Below are positions 1-11,849 of a stretch of 64,000 nucleotides of DNA, one piece after another. Within the stretch, counting starts at the first letter, position 1, and each line of letters begins with the position of its first letter. The DNA comes from Haemonchus contortus (taxonomy: Eukaryota; Nematoda; Chromadorea; Rhabditida; Trichostrongylidae): assembly GCA_000469685.2 (NCBI GenBank), contig LS997562.1, forward strand, positions 14,245,552 through 14,309,551, read 5' to 3'. Both the position numbers and the translations under genes were made by a program. The notes beneath the pieces are model-generated. The model ran no database searches and was not told the origin of the DNA. It was given only the letters and a program-made list of their open reading frames with translations.

Positions 1-3000
1 TTTATACTTATGTATACTTGTACTTATACTTCATACTTATGCAAGTGCCAGCGAAAAACCATCCGTCCCACATCCACGGTTGACTCAGAATCCGACGAAG
101 ATGGCGACTGACTCAGAATTCAGCGAAGAAGCTGATGTGAACTGCCAATCAGTTGCATTCGCAGCTCCTTCACGTGATCGACCTGCGCATCCTCCTTTTT
201 TGCGGCGGACCTTACCTTAGACTGTGAAGTCCTGCTACGCTCTAACAAAGAGGCATACTCTACCGTTCATCTTGTCCATCTGCCATCATCTGTCTCATAG
301 CGGCCCATAGAAGTTTGGCCTTTCCACGTATTCCAACGGGTCGCGAAGGCGAGACAATCTGCACATATCGGGCTCCATGTTCAGTGAGCCTGTTGAAACC
401 CAGAGGACACCGCTCGAGTGCTCGAGTTATAGAAGAAAAATCTACAATTTCAAGAAAAAGACTAATGATAGTTACTCCCGCTCCAGTCTTCAATCTGGGC
501 ATCTTGAACAATCCTCTATGCTGCTCTACTGCACAGGTTCCGCCCTCGGACCCGAACCCGCCGTGGGTTGACTGGAGTGCGAAATGTTTCATGCCAGTGA
601 ACCCGATCCAGTGACGTCGCGTGACATTCGAAGGCCTTACTTGGCCAGTTTCGGAATGCATTCATCAAGTTAAGTACATTTGCAACGGATGTTTGCACTA
701 CATACGTCAGGCATTGTTTCCGAGGGCGTGTTGTCTTTTCGAAGGTTTCCAAAGTTGGTCACCGCCCACGGCAAGTCACCCAATCCATCCTATTCGAGCT
801 ATCGAATGGAAAAACATGGTGGGAAAGCATGTGGCTTGTGTGCTGTTCGTAATTACTTCAGCAACTTCTGATAATGACAACATTTTCAAGCCCATAAAAT
901 CTTTTCAATAGCTCGGAGGGAAATTTGCCAAGTGGTGGTGCTGACGGCGGATAGTAAAAAGCTGTAAAACGCCTATGCTCGACGTATTTCTCAATGGGAA
1001 ACAACTAGTGCGAAAAATAAACCTTGAAGAAAATGTGATGCACCTTTCGGTTTGCTACTTACTAACTTTTTCTGCCGGTTTTTCCACCTGGCCAACACTC
1101 CAGTACTTACTTTATTTTCATATTTCAAACCGTTTCGCACGGTATAGTATATCCCTGTTGACCGATTGACCACTTTCCTCTTTTTTATCGAGGTAATTCA
1201 ATATCAAAGTAATCAAGTAATCAAAGTCAAGATCAAAAAAGTAATTCAATGTTGTTGATGAAATGATCGATCCTTTTGGAGTGTTCTTAACACGTGTAGA
1301 TGCTTTATTTAAGGGAGTGATGAAAGATGGTTGGGAAACTTGGAGTAAGGACAGAGTAGCAGTGGTTCTATGGAAGATTGCTATTTCAGCAGTGTACCGC
1401 AAATCTAGCCAGAAAGTCAGGTTCCAATGGCTGGATTCTCTACGGCCTCTTTTGATCTATTTTTCACAGACAGTCCACTGAAGGTTACAGCCTCCTCACT
1501 ACCCCAAATTTTTGCACCCTTTGCTTTAAAATGCTCAGTTCTCGTTAAAAATATTTCTGGGATTTTTTTTTCTGAGATGAACCCATGACCCCAAGGATGG
1601 CCTAAGGGACGCTGTGGGGCCGAAAAACAATCAACGTAGGGCGTGCGCATTCAAACAGCTCGTCCAAGTAGCCCCTCCGTGCAGCTTTTTTCATTCCATT
1701 CTTGTCTAAACCATGATTTTATTTCTTTTTTAGAGCTTTTTATTTCTGTGAATACGGTAATTCCGCATTTCTTCGCCACTTTTGTCCTATTCTGGACTAT
1801 CACCTCCGCTACTCGACTACAACTAAAAAACCCAAAATTACTGTGAACTGTGTATTTAAGGTAATTTCGCTTCTTGAGATACCCTTTTCTACCATGGGAG
1901 AGCTGTATGCATGCGAGTTTCATGGCAAAAGTCAGTTGTGTTAGGTGTAGGCAGCAAGAGGCAAGAGTTACTACCGATGCGCCCTTTGTGAGAGCAGTAG
2001 AACCCGGCACTTGTATCATCTGGTGTCGAGCACTGATGATCATGGGAGATACAAGGCCGGCTGAGCCACCTTTTTTTCCTGTGGAGTGAAGCTGCTTTTA
2101 TAGTTCTCATCTGCATCTACTGCTGTTATAAACACCAGTAGACACTCTCATATTTCGTCTAAACAGCGCTTACACTACCCTTTCATCGTGTGCTCCAGCT
2201 GCTGAGTGCCTGGGTTATTATTGGGCCTTCCCATTTTTAGGAGCCCTCCCATGGTAGTCTAGAAACGATTGGCTCTGCGCACTTGCTGGGTTTCTTCACG
2301 TGCTGTAGGCCCAAACAGTTTTGTAGTTGCACAAACAATAATACCAGAAACTATCGAGTTTCTCGTCTATCCGAAGGTAGAAGGGTTAGCCGGCCTTCTC
2401 CGCGTACATATGTAGGTGATGAACTTCCTTTAGCAGTAGTGGTTCGGAAGTCTCCGCCCCTCTTGTAAGCTGCTCTCGTGGAATAATTCATTGTTGAGAA
2501 GTCAATCGGCGTTTGAAGTAATCTTCCTTCCTACGGTTGACATCAACTGGCTCTCTCACAAGTCACAACCACTACTCTTCGTTGTATTCACAAAACTGAC
2601 TTAGGTGACCCGATTTTAACCAGCCAAAGATGAATTTTCCCTTTTTTGGATATCCATGTCCTTTGCCTTTGCAACCGCTGCATTGACCAACTTCATGCAA
2701 TTTCAATGAACAGCTAGATCTTTATGGTTGGCATCAGTCGTGTTCTGTTTCAAACTCAAAAAACTCATCGATGCTGATCTACGTCGTCATGTTCTTTTGA
2801 ACCACTTCGGAATTCGCCCAGTTTTTCTCTGCTCAGTATAAGATGATCACAGATGGATCGTCGTAGGCTAGCTACACCGCTTCTTGTGAATTTTAGAGGC
2901 CAGCCCCCAGTATCCTTCGTATGGGGTGCCAGTCTCCATTCTGTGGCTGCTTCTACCCCGAAATTTTCTCTTCCTTGATACCATCGCTGTTGTGGGAAAG

Positions 3001-5392
3001 TCTATGGCTATATCCGATAGGATGGGTCATATGCACTTTCAAACCACTTATTCTTTGATACCTTCATATCCTTGGCGGTCTTGATGATAGATCTTTTGCG
3101 GCTTTTGTTCTCGTTGTCCCCCTTGATCGGCCTGATGACATTGTTAAGGCTCAGATAGAGCTCACAGAACTCCTGAATCTTTCCTCACAACCATCATGAT
3201 TGTTCAGATATGTAGTTTTGCCATTGGGGAGGCTTTGCTAATGCTCTCTATGGTACAACCACTGCTTGGTACTCTACTGTGGTACTGCTTGAAAACTTTT
3301 CTCTCTCACTGACCTTGCTTCAACGCCTTTACTGGGAACTCAATTCCATAATCTCACCTGCACTTTTTGAGGCCAATAGTCATTCAGGATTTCCCGTTCA
3401 ACTCCCCCACTTTCCCCAGCTCGGGAAGCTTCTGTGGCCAAGGTTGTTTTATCCTCAAAAGCACGGGGGGTTTCACAAGTCATATTGGGTGACGCGAGTT
3501 TTCACTAAGTTTTGCCTGTACATGGGTGTTGCTAGTGGAGTCTTCATACAGATATCTTCCCCACCTAGGCCTAACGCTCTTTCTGGCATTATTAGAGTGA
3601 TCGCGGGGTTCGGTTCTGCTCCGTTAGGGAAAGGAGACGTGACTTCCGGGACTGTTCCATAAGAGTCTGCGAAACTTTTCTAACCACTGAGTGCCTGGGT
3701 CTTTCTTGGCACGATAAGCTCTCTTTCTGCTATGAGCGCTGTCTAAGGGTCTAGTGAACCGTGAGTGCATCTCCATTGACGTCATCCTGTACCTTGTTAT
3801 GCATTTCTCTCGAAGAACTTTTAGCTCTCCCTATAAGCTATAGCGATGCTTGACGGAGATAGCAAATTAAATTGCTTTCCTTGAGGGACTTCGAGACGAT
3901 TCTAAATTGTTCTGGCTGTCCAGAAATTGTTTTTAAAAATGGCATCGCCTCACTAGGGCCCTAAGTAGACCGCCATAGTTCCAACATCCATTAAAAAGTA
4001 TTTCATTCTGCTGTTAGGTCAGGTATGGGACTTACTCTATGGGTTCGGGACTTTTCATATTAGTGCCATACTCTGGCAACAATGTTCGATTCAACGTTTT
4101 CCATTGTAGGAATGAGAATCTCATGAAGATAATTAAGGTATTCTGTGGCAAATTAAATTTCACTGAAAAATATTCGGTAAACAAAAAGTAATCTACATAA
4201 AAGGGGTGTTTCTTTGTTGTAAATTAACAAAACATTGCTATTCTCGCTTCAGTTCGTGTTTTGAAATTCTTTTGGTTTTTGAAAGTTTTTTTTCCAGAGA
4301 TCTATCTTCTATCAATCACAACGGGTTGTACCATTGATATCTGTCTGTTCATAGGGCATTTTTTGATTGAAAAAAGGGAACTGAAGTTTGGAATCATTTG
4401 AAGATTCGTCTTTTTCAAGCATTTCTTCTTGCATGGAGATACTCAAAAACTCATTTGCCATAGTGAACAGCATTATGAAGGATAGTGGACAAGGACAGAA
4501 GAGATTGTCCCTAGTTGAGCGCCTTCAGTTGTGTTGAGCGTGACCTTTTTTTAATTGCAGAGTACTGCTCTACTCTGTCTCTTCTTGTTTTTCATCTTGA
4601 AACCCTTCACTGCACCGAAACTTGGGGTATTGTCATTCTTGAGGACTCTCGAAAACATTTCTGCTCGAGCTAGTTTTTGTGGTGAAATTGCTGATAGGGT
4701 GGATAAGATGGAGTGGTGCCGTGGGCGGTTGTACCCAACCACTTTGGCATGGTGCAATGATCGAACAAAAGAGTGACACCCAATAAGTAAAGTGTGGTTA
4801 ATTGAGCTCAGTGGAGGATGTAAAGTGATAAAGTGAACATATCAAAAAAAGTAAAACAATATGGCTCGTTTCGATTCTTCACCAGATGAACCCTGGTGTA
4901 GTAACATCTCCTCAGAACTGCGCCGCACCGAATCCCCACTGGTTCCCTGAGGCTCGTCAGTGGTTTGGAGTCAGTGGACAAATAAATAGGTCAACTATAC
5001 TGCTCATTGTATTTTATTTATTCAATCATTTTTTTTATAATATACGCCATATAAGACAGCGTTGGAAGGGAAGGAAAACATAAACAATACACAACGATTT
5101 GCAATACAACACTTTGCGACAGGAAACAGATTTTAAGAATAGAAAGTGGCAATTGTGCTTGTAAAATATTTTAATCAAGTGCCCGTTTGGAGGAGTCCAG
5201 AGAGTCTTGGATGCTAGGAGCTTTACTGGCTTGCAAGTATGCAAGGCGAGCCCTCACGATGAAAAACTTGGATAAAGTACAGAAGTGAATAGTGGGCTAT
5301 GCTTACTGGTTATTTTTCTACTGAAGATCTTTACAATGCCATCAACAAAATTGGCAATGTATTGAGATTATCCCTAGAAGGTTACTTGTAAA
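1..5392. other. Unannotated stretch, no gene supported
   Basis: The first 40 bases are a degenerate TATACT-type simple repeat. The rest shows no convincing gene. The longest open frame (260-661, minus, 133 codons) has no recognisable domain, no flanking splice signals and overlaps other open frames on the plus strand, so I do not call it. Around 3060-3240 a frame on the plus strand looks faintly protein-like but is soon broken by stops and cannot be named. Confidence 0.5.
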
Positions 5393-5405
5393 ATAAAAAC
5401 GTATT

Positions 5406-5710
5406 TTTTTAGTTTAAAAAAAAGTTTTTTGGCATTAGTCAATCCCGTTTGAGGGATGCGCCTCGCATATGACTTCTATTCAGAATCGTAGTGGCGTATT
5501 GAATGCGTATGTGTCCGATACAATGGCTTGCGGTAACCAACCGACTTACAGGTCAGTGCCTTTATCCTCCCAGACGAGTCTGGTACCAATTCACCGACCC
5601 CGAAGGGATGGAGGGCTTGGTTGGCCTAGGCGGATTCCGATCCGGGATTTGAACCTCTGACCGTGCGTGTGATATAGAGCGCCACTCGCCACTACACCAA
5701 CTCTGCCCAT
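5406..5710 (-). repeat. tRNA-derived SINE, full length, 13-bp TSD
   Basis: Minus-strand copy of the window's SINE family. The head with A box (CACTACACC on the plus strand) and B box (GGATTTGAACC) is at the right and the AT-rich tail at the left. It is flanked by a perfect 13-bp direct repeat, ATAAAAACGTATT, at 5393-5405 and 5711-5723. This is a target-site duplication and shows insertion by target-primed reverse transcription. Confidence 0.9.
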
Positions 5711-5954
5711 TATAAAAACGTATTACCACCACAAAAAACCTTATTTTATTGGTAATTATGATTTCCTCTTCGTACTTATTTTTCAAGGAGTTATCCGCCT
5801 TATCCGTTATGTTTGTGTTGAATGTTTCATCCCTAGAACCCGTTTTTGGCATTCACAATGTTTTTGTGGTATAAAAAAGGCTTTAGTGGTATCAGAAATA
5901 TTAATGCCACAATGCGAGAATCTGATGCATTAAAGCTGAAATTTTGATCCATTA

Positions 5955-6243
5955 TGGAAGAAGGTGGTGTAGCGGCAAGTGGTGCACTTCACACAGGCAT
6001 AGACATGGGTTCGAGTCCCAGGTCGATATCCGCCTAGGTCAGCCAAGACTTCCAATCCTCCGGGGTCGGTTGACTGGAACCAGTCTGGTCTGGGGGATAA
6101 AAGCACTGACTTGTACATCGGCTGGCCACCGCAAGCCATTGTATAGGCTACATACGCACTCATTACGCCACTACGATTCTGAATGGAAGTCATATGCGGG
6201 ACGCATCCCTCTGACAGCTTTGATTAATGCTCCAAGACTTTAA
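5955..6243 (+). repeat. tRNA-derived SINE, near full length
   Basis: Plus-strand copy of the family, facing away from the copy at 5406-5710. It carries an A-box-like GGTGGTGTAGCGG and a B box GGTTCGAGTCCCA. The body motif ACTGACTTGTACATCGGCTG and the 3' CCAAGACTTTAAAA end are also present. No clear TSD was found. Confidence 0.85.
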
Positions 6244-8767
6244 AATTCTCTGAGAAGTGGTGCTCATTTTATCATTGATTATATTAATACTGAAGTCTAA
6301 CTAGTTGCTATTTCTCTCGTCCAAATTTTTTTTTGAGCTCAAGCACATCTCTGCATATCAAAACGAACTGCTCTATATCTAATTCGGCTTGATAATGTAT
6401 TACTAATAGATCGTTCATATGTTTATATGAGAAAATTAGTTTAGTCTCATTAAACCTATGATCTCTTTGCGTAATTATATTCCATTAATGAAAGAATCAG
6501 ATCTGCTGAGGGACCACTGAAATTATCCCTCTGAGGAACATTTTTCACCTAATTACGAATGTTCTTCCTGAAAGTACAAGAGCTCTGATATAAAAAGCAA
6601 TAGGTAAAGCAGAGTAAGTCATTGGTCTTATGGTGGCTGTAGTCATTCTTGGTCTCTGTGCTAAACGCATAAAAACATGGAACCAGTAGTAGGTGTCTCA
6701 GATTCACCAGCACTATCGAAGCATATCGTCATATTATCTTTTTTTATATATTTTATATTTTTTACTTTTATATATATATATATTTTTAATCTTGTTGTTT
6801 AGTTAGTTATTTTTAGTTGTTATTTGAATTTGTAAACATATCAATGAAATCAGCAGGATCGCTATAGAACTTAGTTCCTAACTTTTAAAGGCATTACTTA
6901 TAGACAAATATATAATACTTCTCTGATTCCTTCCCATTATTATTACATTGATAATGCAGTGTTTCTCCATGAATATATGAAATTGAATAAAAAATATGTA
7001 ATAAAAACTAATCGAAACTGTCACTCTTGGCTAATTGTTTGATGTCACTGTTACGAGCACCCGTGATAAATCTGAACTTGACAGATCCTTATGTAACTCC
7101 GAGACAACGTGAATCGCTCTTGAAGCAACTCTGAACTTATCGCGATTCCAAGGAAGGTTATGTTTTATACCCAATAAGTGCTTAGTATCGCACTGCACTT
7201 CTTCTTGACTTCGCTGGCATTATTAGTGTTTTCATGGCATTATTAACTGTATTATATGCCAAGTCCATTTCCTTCATTATGTCACTCACATGGAATTATT
7301 TCACAAGGGGGGGGGGGGGGTGGGGAGGGGAATGTCAACGTCAGTGTATGTGATATGTGTGTGCATCCTCAGTATAACAGAGTTGAACAAGGAATGTATT
7401 GGGTATTTTAATCTTGATAAATTGATTTGTATTATAGTTTCCATTGCTGGCGAGCTACATAACGTCACAACTTCTGATGTTCAGATAACTTTGACCATCG
7501 TTGGTGCTGCCTTTCCTGAAGTTTTATTCAAAACAAATTGTGGCGGGGCTCGATACTCGAAGCAATAGTTTTCTGTCAGCCTGATGTTCTCAACACTCGA
7601 GACAATACCTAGGTGAACTTTGGCATTTGCATTTACACATGCCAAAGTCCATCATGAAGTGAACATATTGGGAACATTCCATCCCCAACCATGAGTGGCT
7701 TTATTCTTCCCCTGACTTCCCGAATTTTTCATCACATCACATAGCAGCCTCCCGAAATTCTGCTCTATTCCGTCAGGTTTTTTCTCGGCTATTAATGTCA
7801 CCGCAGTGTTTACCCGTTTTATTTGAGTATCGTTCCAATGGATCCAAATTGAGAAACTTTCTTTTTCTTCAATAATCCTAACTGTGGTTCTGTCCTTCCT
7901 TCATGACGTCCACTTTTTTGCGCTAATTTCATTTTCTATGATGCGATACTCGAGACGGCGTTCGAATAAATCAGGTATTTTGCAAGTACTGCAACTTGAT
8001 GAAAGTACATTATCGAAAGGGGTCCACGTCACCTCTTGCACTCGAAGACTGATCGTGAAGCCATTTCTCTAATCGAATTTTCCCAATCCGAAAACATTGA
8101 GACCAAAGTATAAGAATAGGAAGTTTTCATGAACTGGCAGCCATCAGAAGGGTGCACTATTTCGGGCCAATTTTAGCTATCTTTCGAGTGAGCACTAGCA
8201 GGCCTTGCAACTTTTTCTCAGTCCGTCATCAGCGATGCAGCCGTGCAGTGCAAGTGCTGGCTATGAATGGGATATGCAGATATGTTCAAGAAGCCTTTGT
8301 AGCTTTTTTGTTTGCTCTTTACTTCCATAATCATAGTCATTCATAACAATTAGAATTATGGCGAAGGGAGGTTATCACTATCTTCAGGGTAAAGACGGGG
8401 AACGTCCGTTCCGCGCGTCCGTCTGACCTAGGTCACCCCACCCGTTTCGCGAGCGGCGCAGTATATGGCGATCTCTAGATGATATTACAGTACCACTAGG
8501 TGTCAATGGATCAAATGATTTGCACTAGCCCGTGTTATTTTCACTTTGAGCTGACTGATGTGGACCGAGCGCAATTCGTATGCCCTGCTGACAACTGCGA
8601 CGTTTGTCAAAGATCGCGGGCCGACACACCGCGTGCGACAGCTGCGCCATGACCTAGTTTCGTTGGACGCGAGGAACGAAGCGCATCCGGATAAAGGCGA
8701 AGGTTGATCGTGAAATTCGTGAAGGGTGATATCTTAGTGATCTCCCTTTGATAAACTCTCCCTTTGA
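6244..8767. other. Unannotated AT-rich stretch
   Basis: No gene or known repeat is recognised. A TATATATATA run lies near 6768-6782, and a G-rich tract (thirteen G, a T, then GGGGAGGGG) lies at about 7308-7330. Confidence 0.5.
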
Positions 8768-8875
8768 AGGCACAGTTCAAAGAACCTGTTTCTGAGATTT
8801 CCCCATAGAATATATGTGGGGCCCTCAAGGAATGCACGTGAGACGTTTTCGGGTTGGAAAACGACCTCGACAAGA
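8768..8875 (+). repeat. Partial piggyBac-like MITE (5' end only)
   Basis: Begins TTGA|AGGCACAGTTCA, then follows the first 100 or so bases of the ~505-bp family (TTTCTGAGATTTCCCC, then a GAAAACG block) and loses similarity. It is a truncated or heavily decayed copy. Confidence 0.6.
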
Positions 8876-10080
8876 CGTTGTAAATGCTCTGAAACTGTGA
8901 TGGCCGGCGTATACCACTAAAAGTTACCGTGTTACGATGGTCTCGTTAAGGCTGCACCATTCACAATAAGGCGACAGAACGCCGACGAATAGTCATTTGT
9001 GTGGGAGACACCCAGACGATAACTGTCCCATAAACTCGTACGACCCCCTTCTCACCTCTTTTTTGAAGCCATTTCACATTTTGAAGTTATCGTAAACTGA
9101 GCCCTCGTTCAAACTTTTTTTCAGGAACAACCAAGAATAGCGACCGCTGCTTGAGCCAAGCAGCTTAACACAGTTCATTTAAGAATACAGCAAAAAGTCT
9201 TACTGAAAGGATTCGCCTGGTGTCTGCTTCGAAAAACTGCGTCATAAATAGGGGAATAAATTCTAGAAAAGAAAAAAGACCCAAAAAGGGCCCAGCGGGG
9301 TGGGGGGAGAAAAGAATTTCGAAGAAGTAATCCTTCGAGCATGTCACATTGCGAGTTGCGGAAAAGGGTGGCTAGAGAATAAAGTTTGATCCGCCCCATA
9401 CCGCCATACTTCGGCTTCGAACATGATTCAAAACCTTCCAGGAATGACCCTCAGCACCACCTGCGTAGCATGGAACTGGACTCTCACACGTATGATTTTG
9501 ACGATTGAATATTTAAAGTTCTGTCTATATCGGTACGATGCTGTGGGCATCCTCCTGTTTTGCCCTGTAGTTGAAAAAAAATTTCAAGCCATTCAAAAAT
9601 TTCACTATCTGACTTCTTCGAAAATCGGGAGTTCTATCCACTGACCGCTGCTGAGCTCCCATATCCCCCTGGGGAAGTTAAAGTTTTTCTAGTAATATGT
9701 ATTTTTCCTTGAAGCTCGAGAAGCTTCAGAGGGAAATCCTCTAGTGCTCATCGGCTGATCATCGTTAACCTCCTTCGGTTACAAATCTATTTCTATTTTT
9801 TATACTGCAATAACGCCATTGCAGGATAGAGCCAATGACTGGCGAGCAGCCAAATGAGCCATTTTCAATGGGGTCTTTAGTGAATGAATCTACAAATGGC
9901 TCGTAATTGCTGCAGCAAAAAACCGCGAAGCTCACCTTGGAGCGTATTCTTTTAGAGCTTATCCTAACAGTAAGAGACCCATCTAGCTTGTCAATTTACT
10001 TGCTCAACTCCTGTGTTTTCTCAGTAACCATAGTCCTTCTTTCTTGAAGCTGAAGCTGTCCACCTGCCTCCACACTCTTC
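8876..10080. other. Unannotated stretch
   Basis: No gene or recognisable repeat. Short overlapping minus-strand frames at 9165-9399 show no domain. Confidence 0.45.
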
Positions 10081-10089
10081 TTCAGTGTT

Positions 10090-10335
10090 GGGCGGAGGTG
10101 GTGTAGTGACAAGTGGCGCACTTCGCACATGCACGGTCAGAGGTTCGAATCCTGGATTGATGCCCATCTAGGCCCTAGGACTGACTTGTACATCGGCTGG
10201 ACACTGCAGGTCATTGCATAGGCCACATACGCATCCAATACACCACTACGATTCCGAATGGAAGTCGAATGCATGGGCGCATCCCTTAAACGGGATTGTT
10301 TAACCGCCCCAAGACTTTATCCTTTTATCCTTTAA
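10090..10335 (+). repeat. tRNA-derived SINE with internal deletion
   Basis: The head (GGAGGTGGTGTAGTGACAAG), the B box (GGTTCGAATCC) and the tail (TTATCCTTTTATCCTTT) are intact. About 50 bases between the GCCCATCTAGG block and GACTGACTTG are missing compared with other copies. Possible imperfect TSD: TTCAGTGTT before and TTCAGTTTT after. Confidence 0.85.
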
Positions 10336-10586
10336 TTCAGTTTTTCATATGTACAAAATATTATGGAGAGAAAGGATGAAGTCACCAATTCGCTACCTTA
10401 ATGTCAACAATGTGGACAAAACAGCCTGGAAAAGGAACCTTTAAAAACAAACAGGCTATGTTCTGTGGAATATTCACATAAACATACTCACCTTGTCATT
10501 GTGTGGGAAAAAAACGGAATTTTTCAAAAAATGTGCCCGTGGCATGATTGTTTTTAAGTATTACATGCTGGGAGGAGGTGGTGTAG

Positions 10587-10843
10587 GGGAGACGGGCGTT
10601 AGGAACGATTTTGGATAATCGATTTGCCGCGCGCGGCTGTCGCGAACCATTCACGCCGTTATTACAGCTCTAGCGTTCTTCATACAGCTTAATCGATATG
10701 CGATCATTATTTTATGCATAATTCTACTATTAGTACTTTTGTTCTTGTATTTCTTACCTACTGCTGCATCCTGCTACACTTCTTCGCGCGCGACGCCCCT
10801 CTCACCGCGACGCGAGCATTTCGTTCCTAACGCACCACACCCC
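10587..10843 (+). mobile_element. Mutator-like MITE, GGGAGACGGGCG family
   Basis: About 257 bp beginning GGGAGACGGGCGTTAGGAAC and ending in the inverted CGTTCCTAACGC...CCC. It lies in SINE-like sequence: GGAGGTGGTGTAG precedes it, and AATGGTGAAGTGGC, then a B-box-like CATCGAATTCCCG, follows. The flanking GTGGTGTAG and ATGGTGAAG probably form an imperfect 9-bp TSD. The open frames inside are fortuitous. It is non-autonomous, with no transposase. Confidence 0.8.
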
Positions 10844-10954
10844 AATGGTGAAGTGGCCCGTAGTTCAGGCATCGAATTCCCGAGGAATGTCCACCCAGTA
10901 CAGCCTTGCTTTCTTCCGCATGATTCTAATCAGGTTTGTAAGGGTGGATGAAAG

Positions 10955-11209
10955 GGATGTGGTGCAGTAGGAACGAAATTGTCGCGTCGCGGCGTGAGAG
11001 ACATCGCGCGCGAAGGAATGTAGCAGAATGCAGCAGCAAGTAAAAAAATACAGGAACAAACGAAATAACAGTAGAGTAATGCCAAAAATAATAATCGCAT
11101 AGCGATTGAGCTCTGTGAAGAGCTCTAACTGCTATAACGAAGCAAATGGTCCGCGACAGCCGCGTGCGGCGGATCGATTACACAAAACCGTTTCTATTGC
11201 CCGTCTCTC
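10955..11209 (-). mobile_element. Mutator-like MITE, GGGAGACGGGCG family, inverted copy
   Basis: Reverse-orientation copy 111 bp downstream of the first, so the two could fold into a large hairpin. The left end is GGATGTGGTGCAGTAGGAAC, the right end CCCGTCTCTC. A perfect 9-bp direct repeat GGATGAAAG at 10946-10954 and 11210-11218 is the TSD. The exact boundary may shift by one G. Confidence 0.85.
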
Positions 11210-11234
11210 GGATGAAAGCATTGCTTCATGGACG

Positions 11235-11335
11235 GTTTGTGTAGGCTGGCCACCGCAAATCATTCTATAGACCACATACGCATTCAAACCGCCACTACGA
11301 ATCTGGATCTGGATGAAATCGAATGTGCATCTCAA
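11235..11335 (+). repeat. SINE 3' fragment
   Basis: Contains GGCTGGCCACCGCAAATCAT, ACCACATACGCATTC and CCACTACGAATCT, the 3' half of the SINE. Head and tail are missing. It starts about 17 bases after the TSD of the preceding MITE. Confidence 0.75.
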
Positions 11336-11438
11336 GCGAGAGCGATCCAAGGAGCTTTACATTCTATCTTTTACTTTAAAATATGCTACTGAGCACTACG
11401 TGTGTACTTTTGCTGAGTTTTCAACCTCTTTGTAGAGT

Positions 11439-11731
11439 AAAGGATAAAGTTTATGGTGAAATCAATCCCGTCTGAAGGATGCGTCCCGCACTCGACTTCC
11501 ATTCAGATTCGTGGTGGCGTAGTGAATGCGTAAGTGGCCTATACAATGACTTGCGGTGGCCAGCCGATGTACAAGCCAGTGCATTTATTCTCCCAGACGA
11601 GTCTGGTACCAATTCACCGACCCCGGAGGGATGGAAGGCTTGGTTGGCCTAGGCGGGCATCGATCCGGGATTCGTCTCCCTGACCGTGCGTGCGATATAG
11701 TGCGCCACTTGCCACCACACCACCTCTGCCC
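11439..11731 (-). repeat. tRNA-derived SINE, full length
   Basis: Minus copy with AAAGGATAAAG (tail complement) at the left and CACCACACCACCTCTGCCC (head complement) at the right. TCAACCTCTTTGTAGAG before and TCAACCTCTGTTTAGGAG after form an imperfect long TSD. Confidence 0.88.
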
Positions 11732-11795
11732 TCAACCTCTGTTTAGGAGCGAATAATCACTCTACACTAAAGGAGTCAGCTTCTGTGATAAGTAT

Positions 11796-11847
11796 GCTTT
11801 CCCATCCTTCCAGAGTACTTGAAAATGCTTTGGAAGGATGGGAAAGC
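11796..11847. repeat. Perfect 17-bp hairpin
   Basis: GCTTTCCCATCCTTCCA at 11796-11812 is exactly complementary to TGGAAGGATGGGAAAGC at 11831-11847, with an 18-base loop. It is outside recognised repeats. It could be a small structured RNA, a MITE remnant or the product of an inverted duplication; nothing in the sequence decides between these. Confidence 0.7.
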
Positions 11848-11849
11848 TG

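Noticed and set aside
1..40. Telomeric or subtelomeric repeat at the left edge
   Set aside because: The TATACT-like units do not match the nematode telomere repeat TTAGGC, and no TTAGGC tract is seen in the window.
260..661. 133-codon minus-strand open frame
   Set aside because: No domain, no splice context, and overlapping open frames on the other strand; not distinguishable from chance.
2201..3720. Shared CTGAGTGCCTGGGT near 2201 and 3687 as a repeat
   Set aside because: Similarity is limited to about 14 bases with unrelated flanks.
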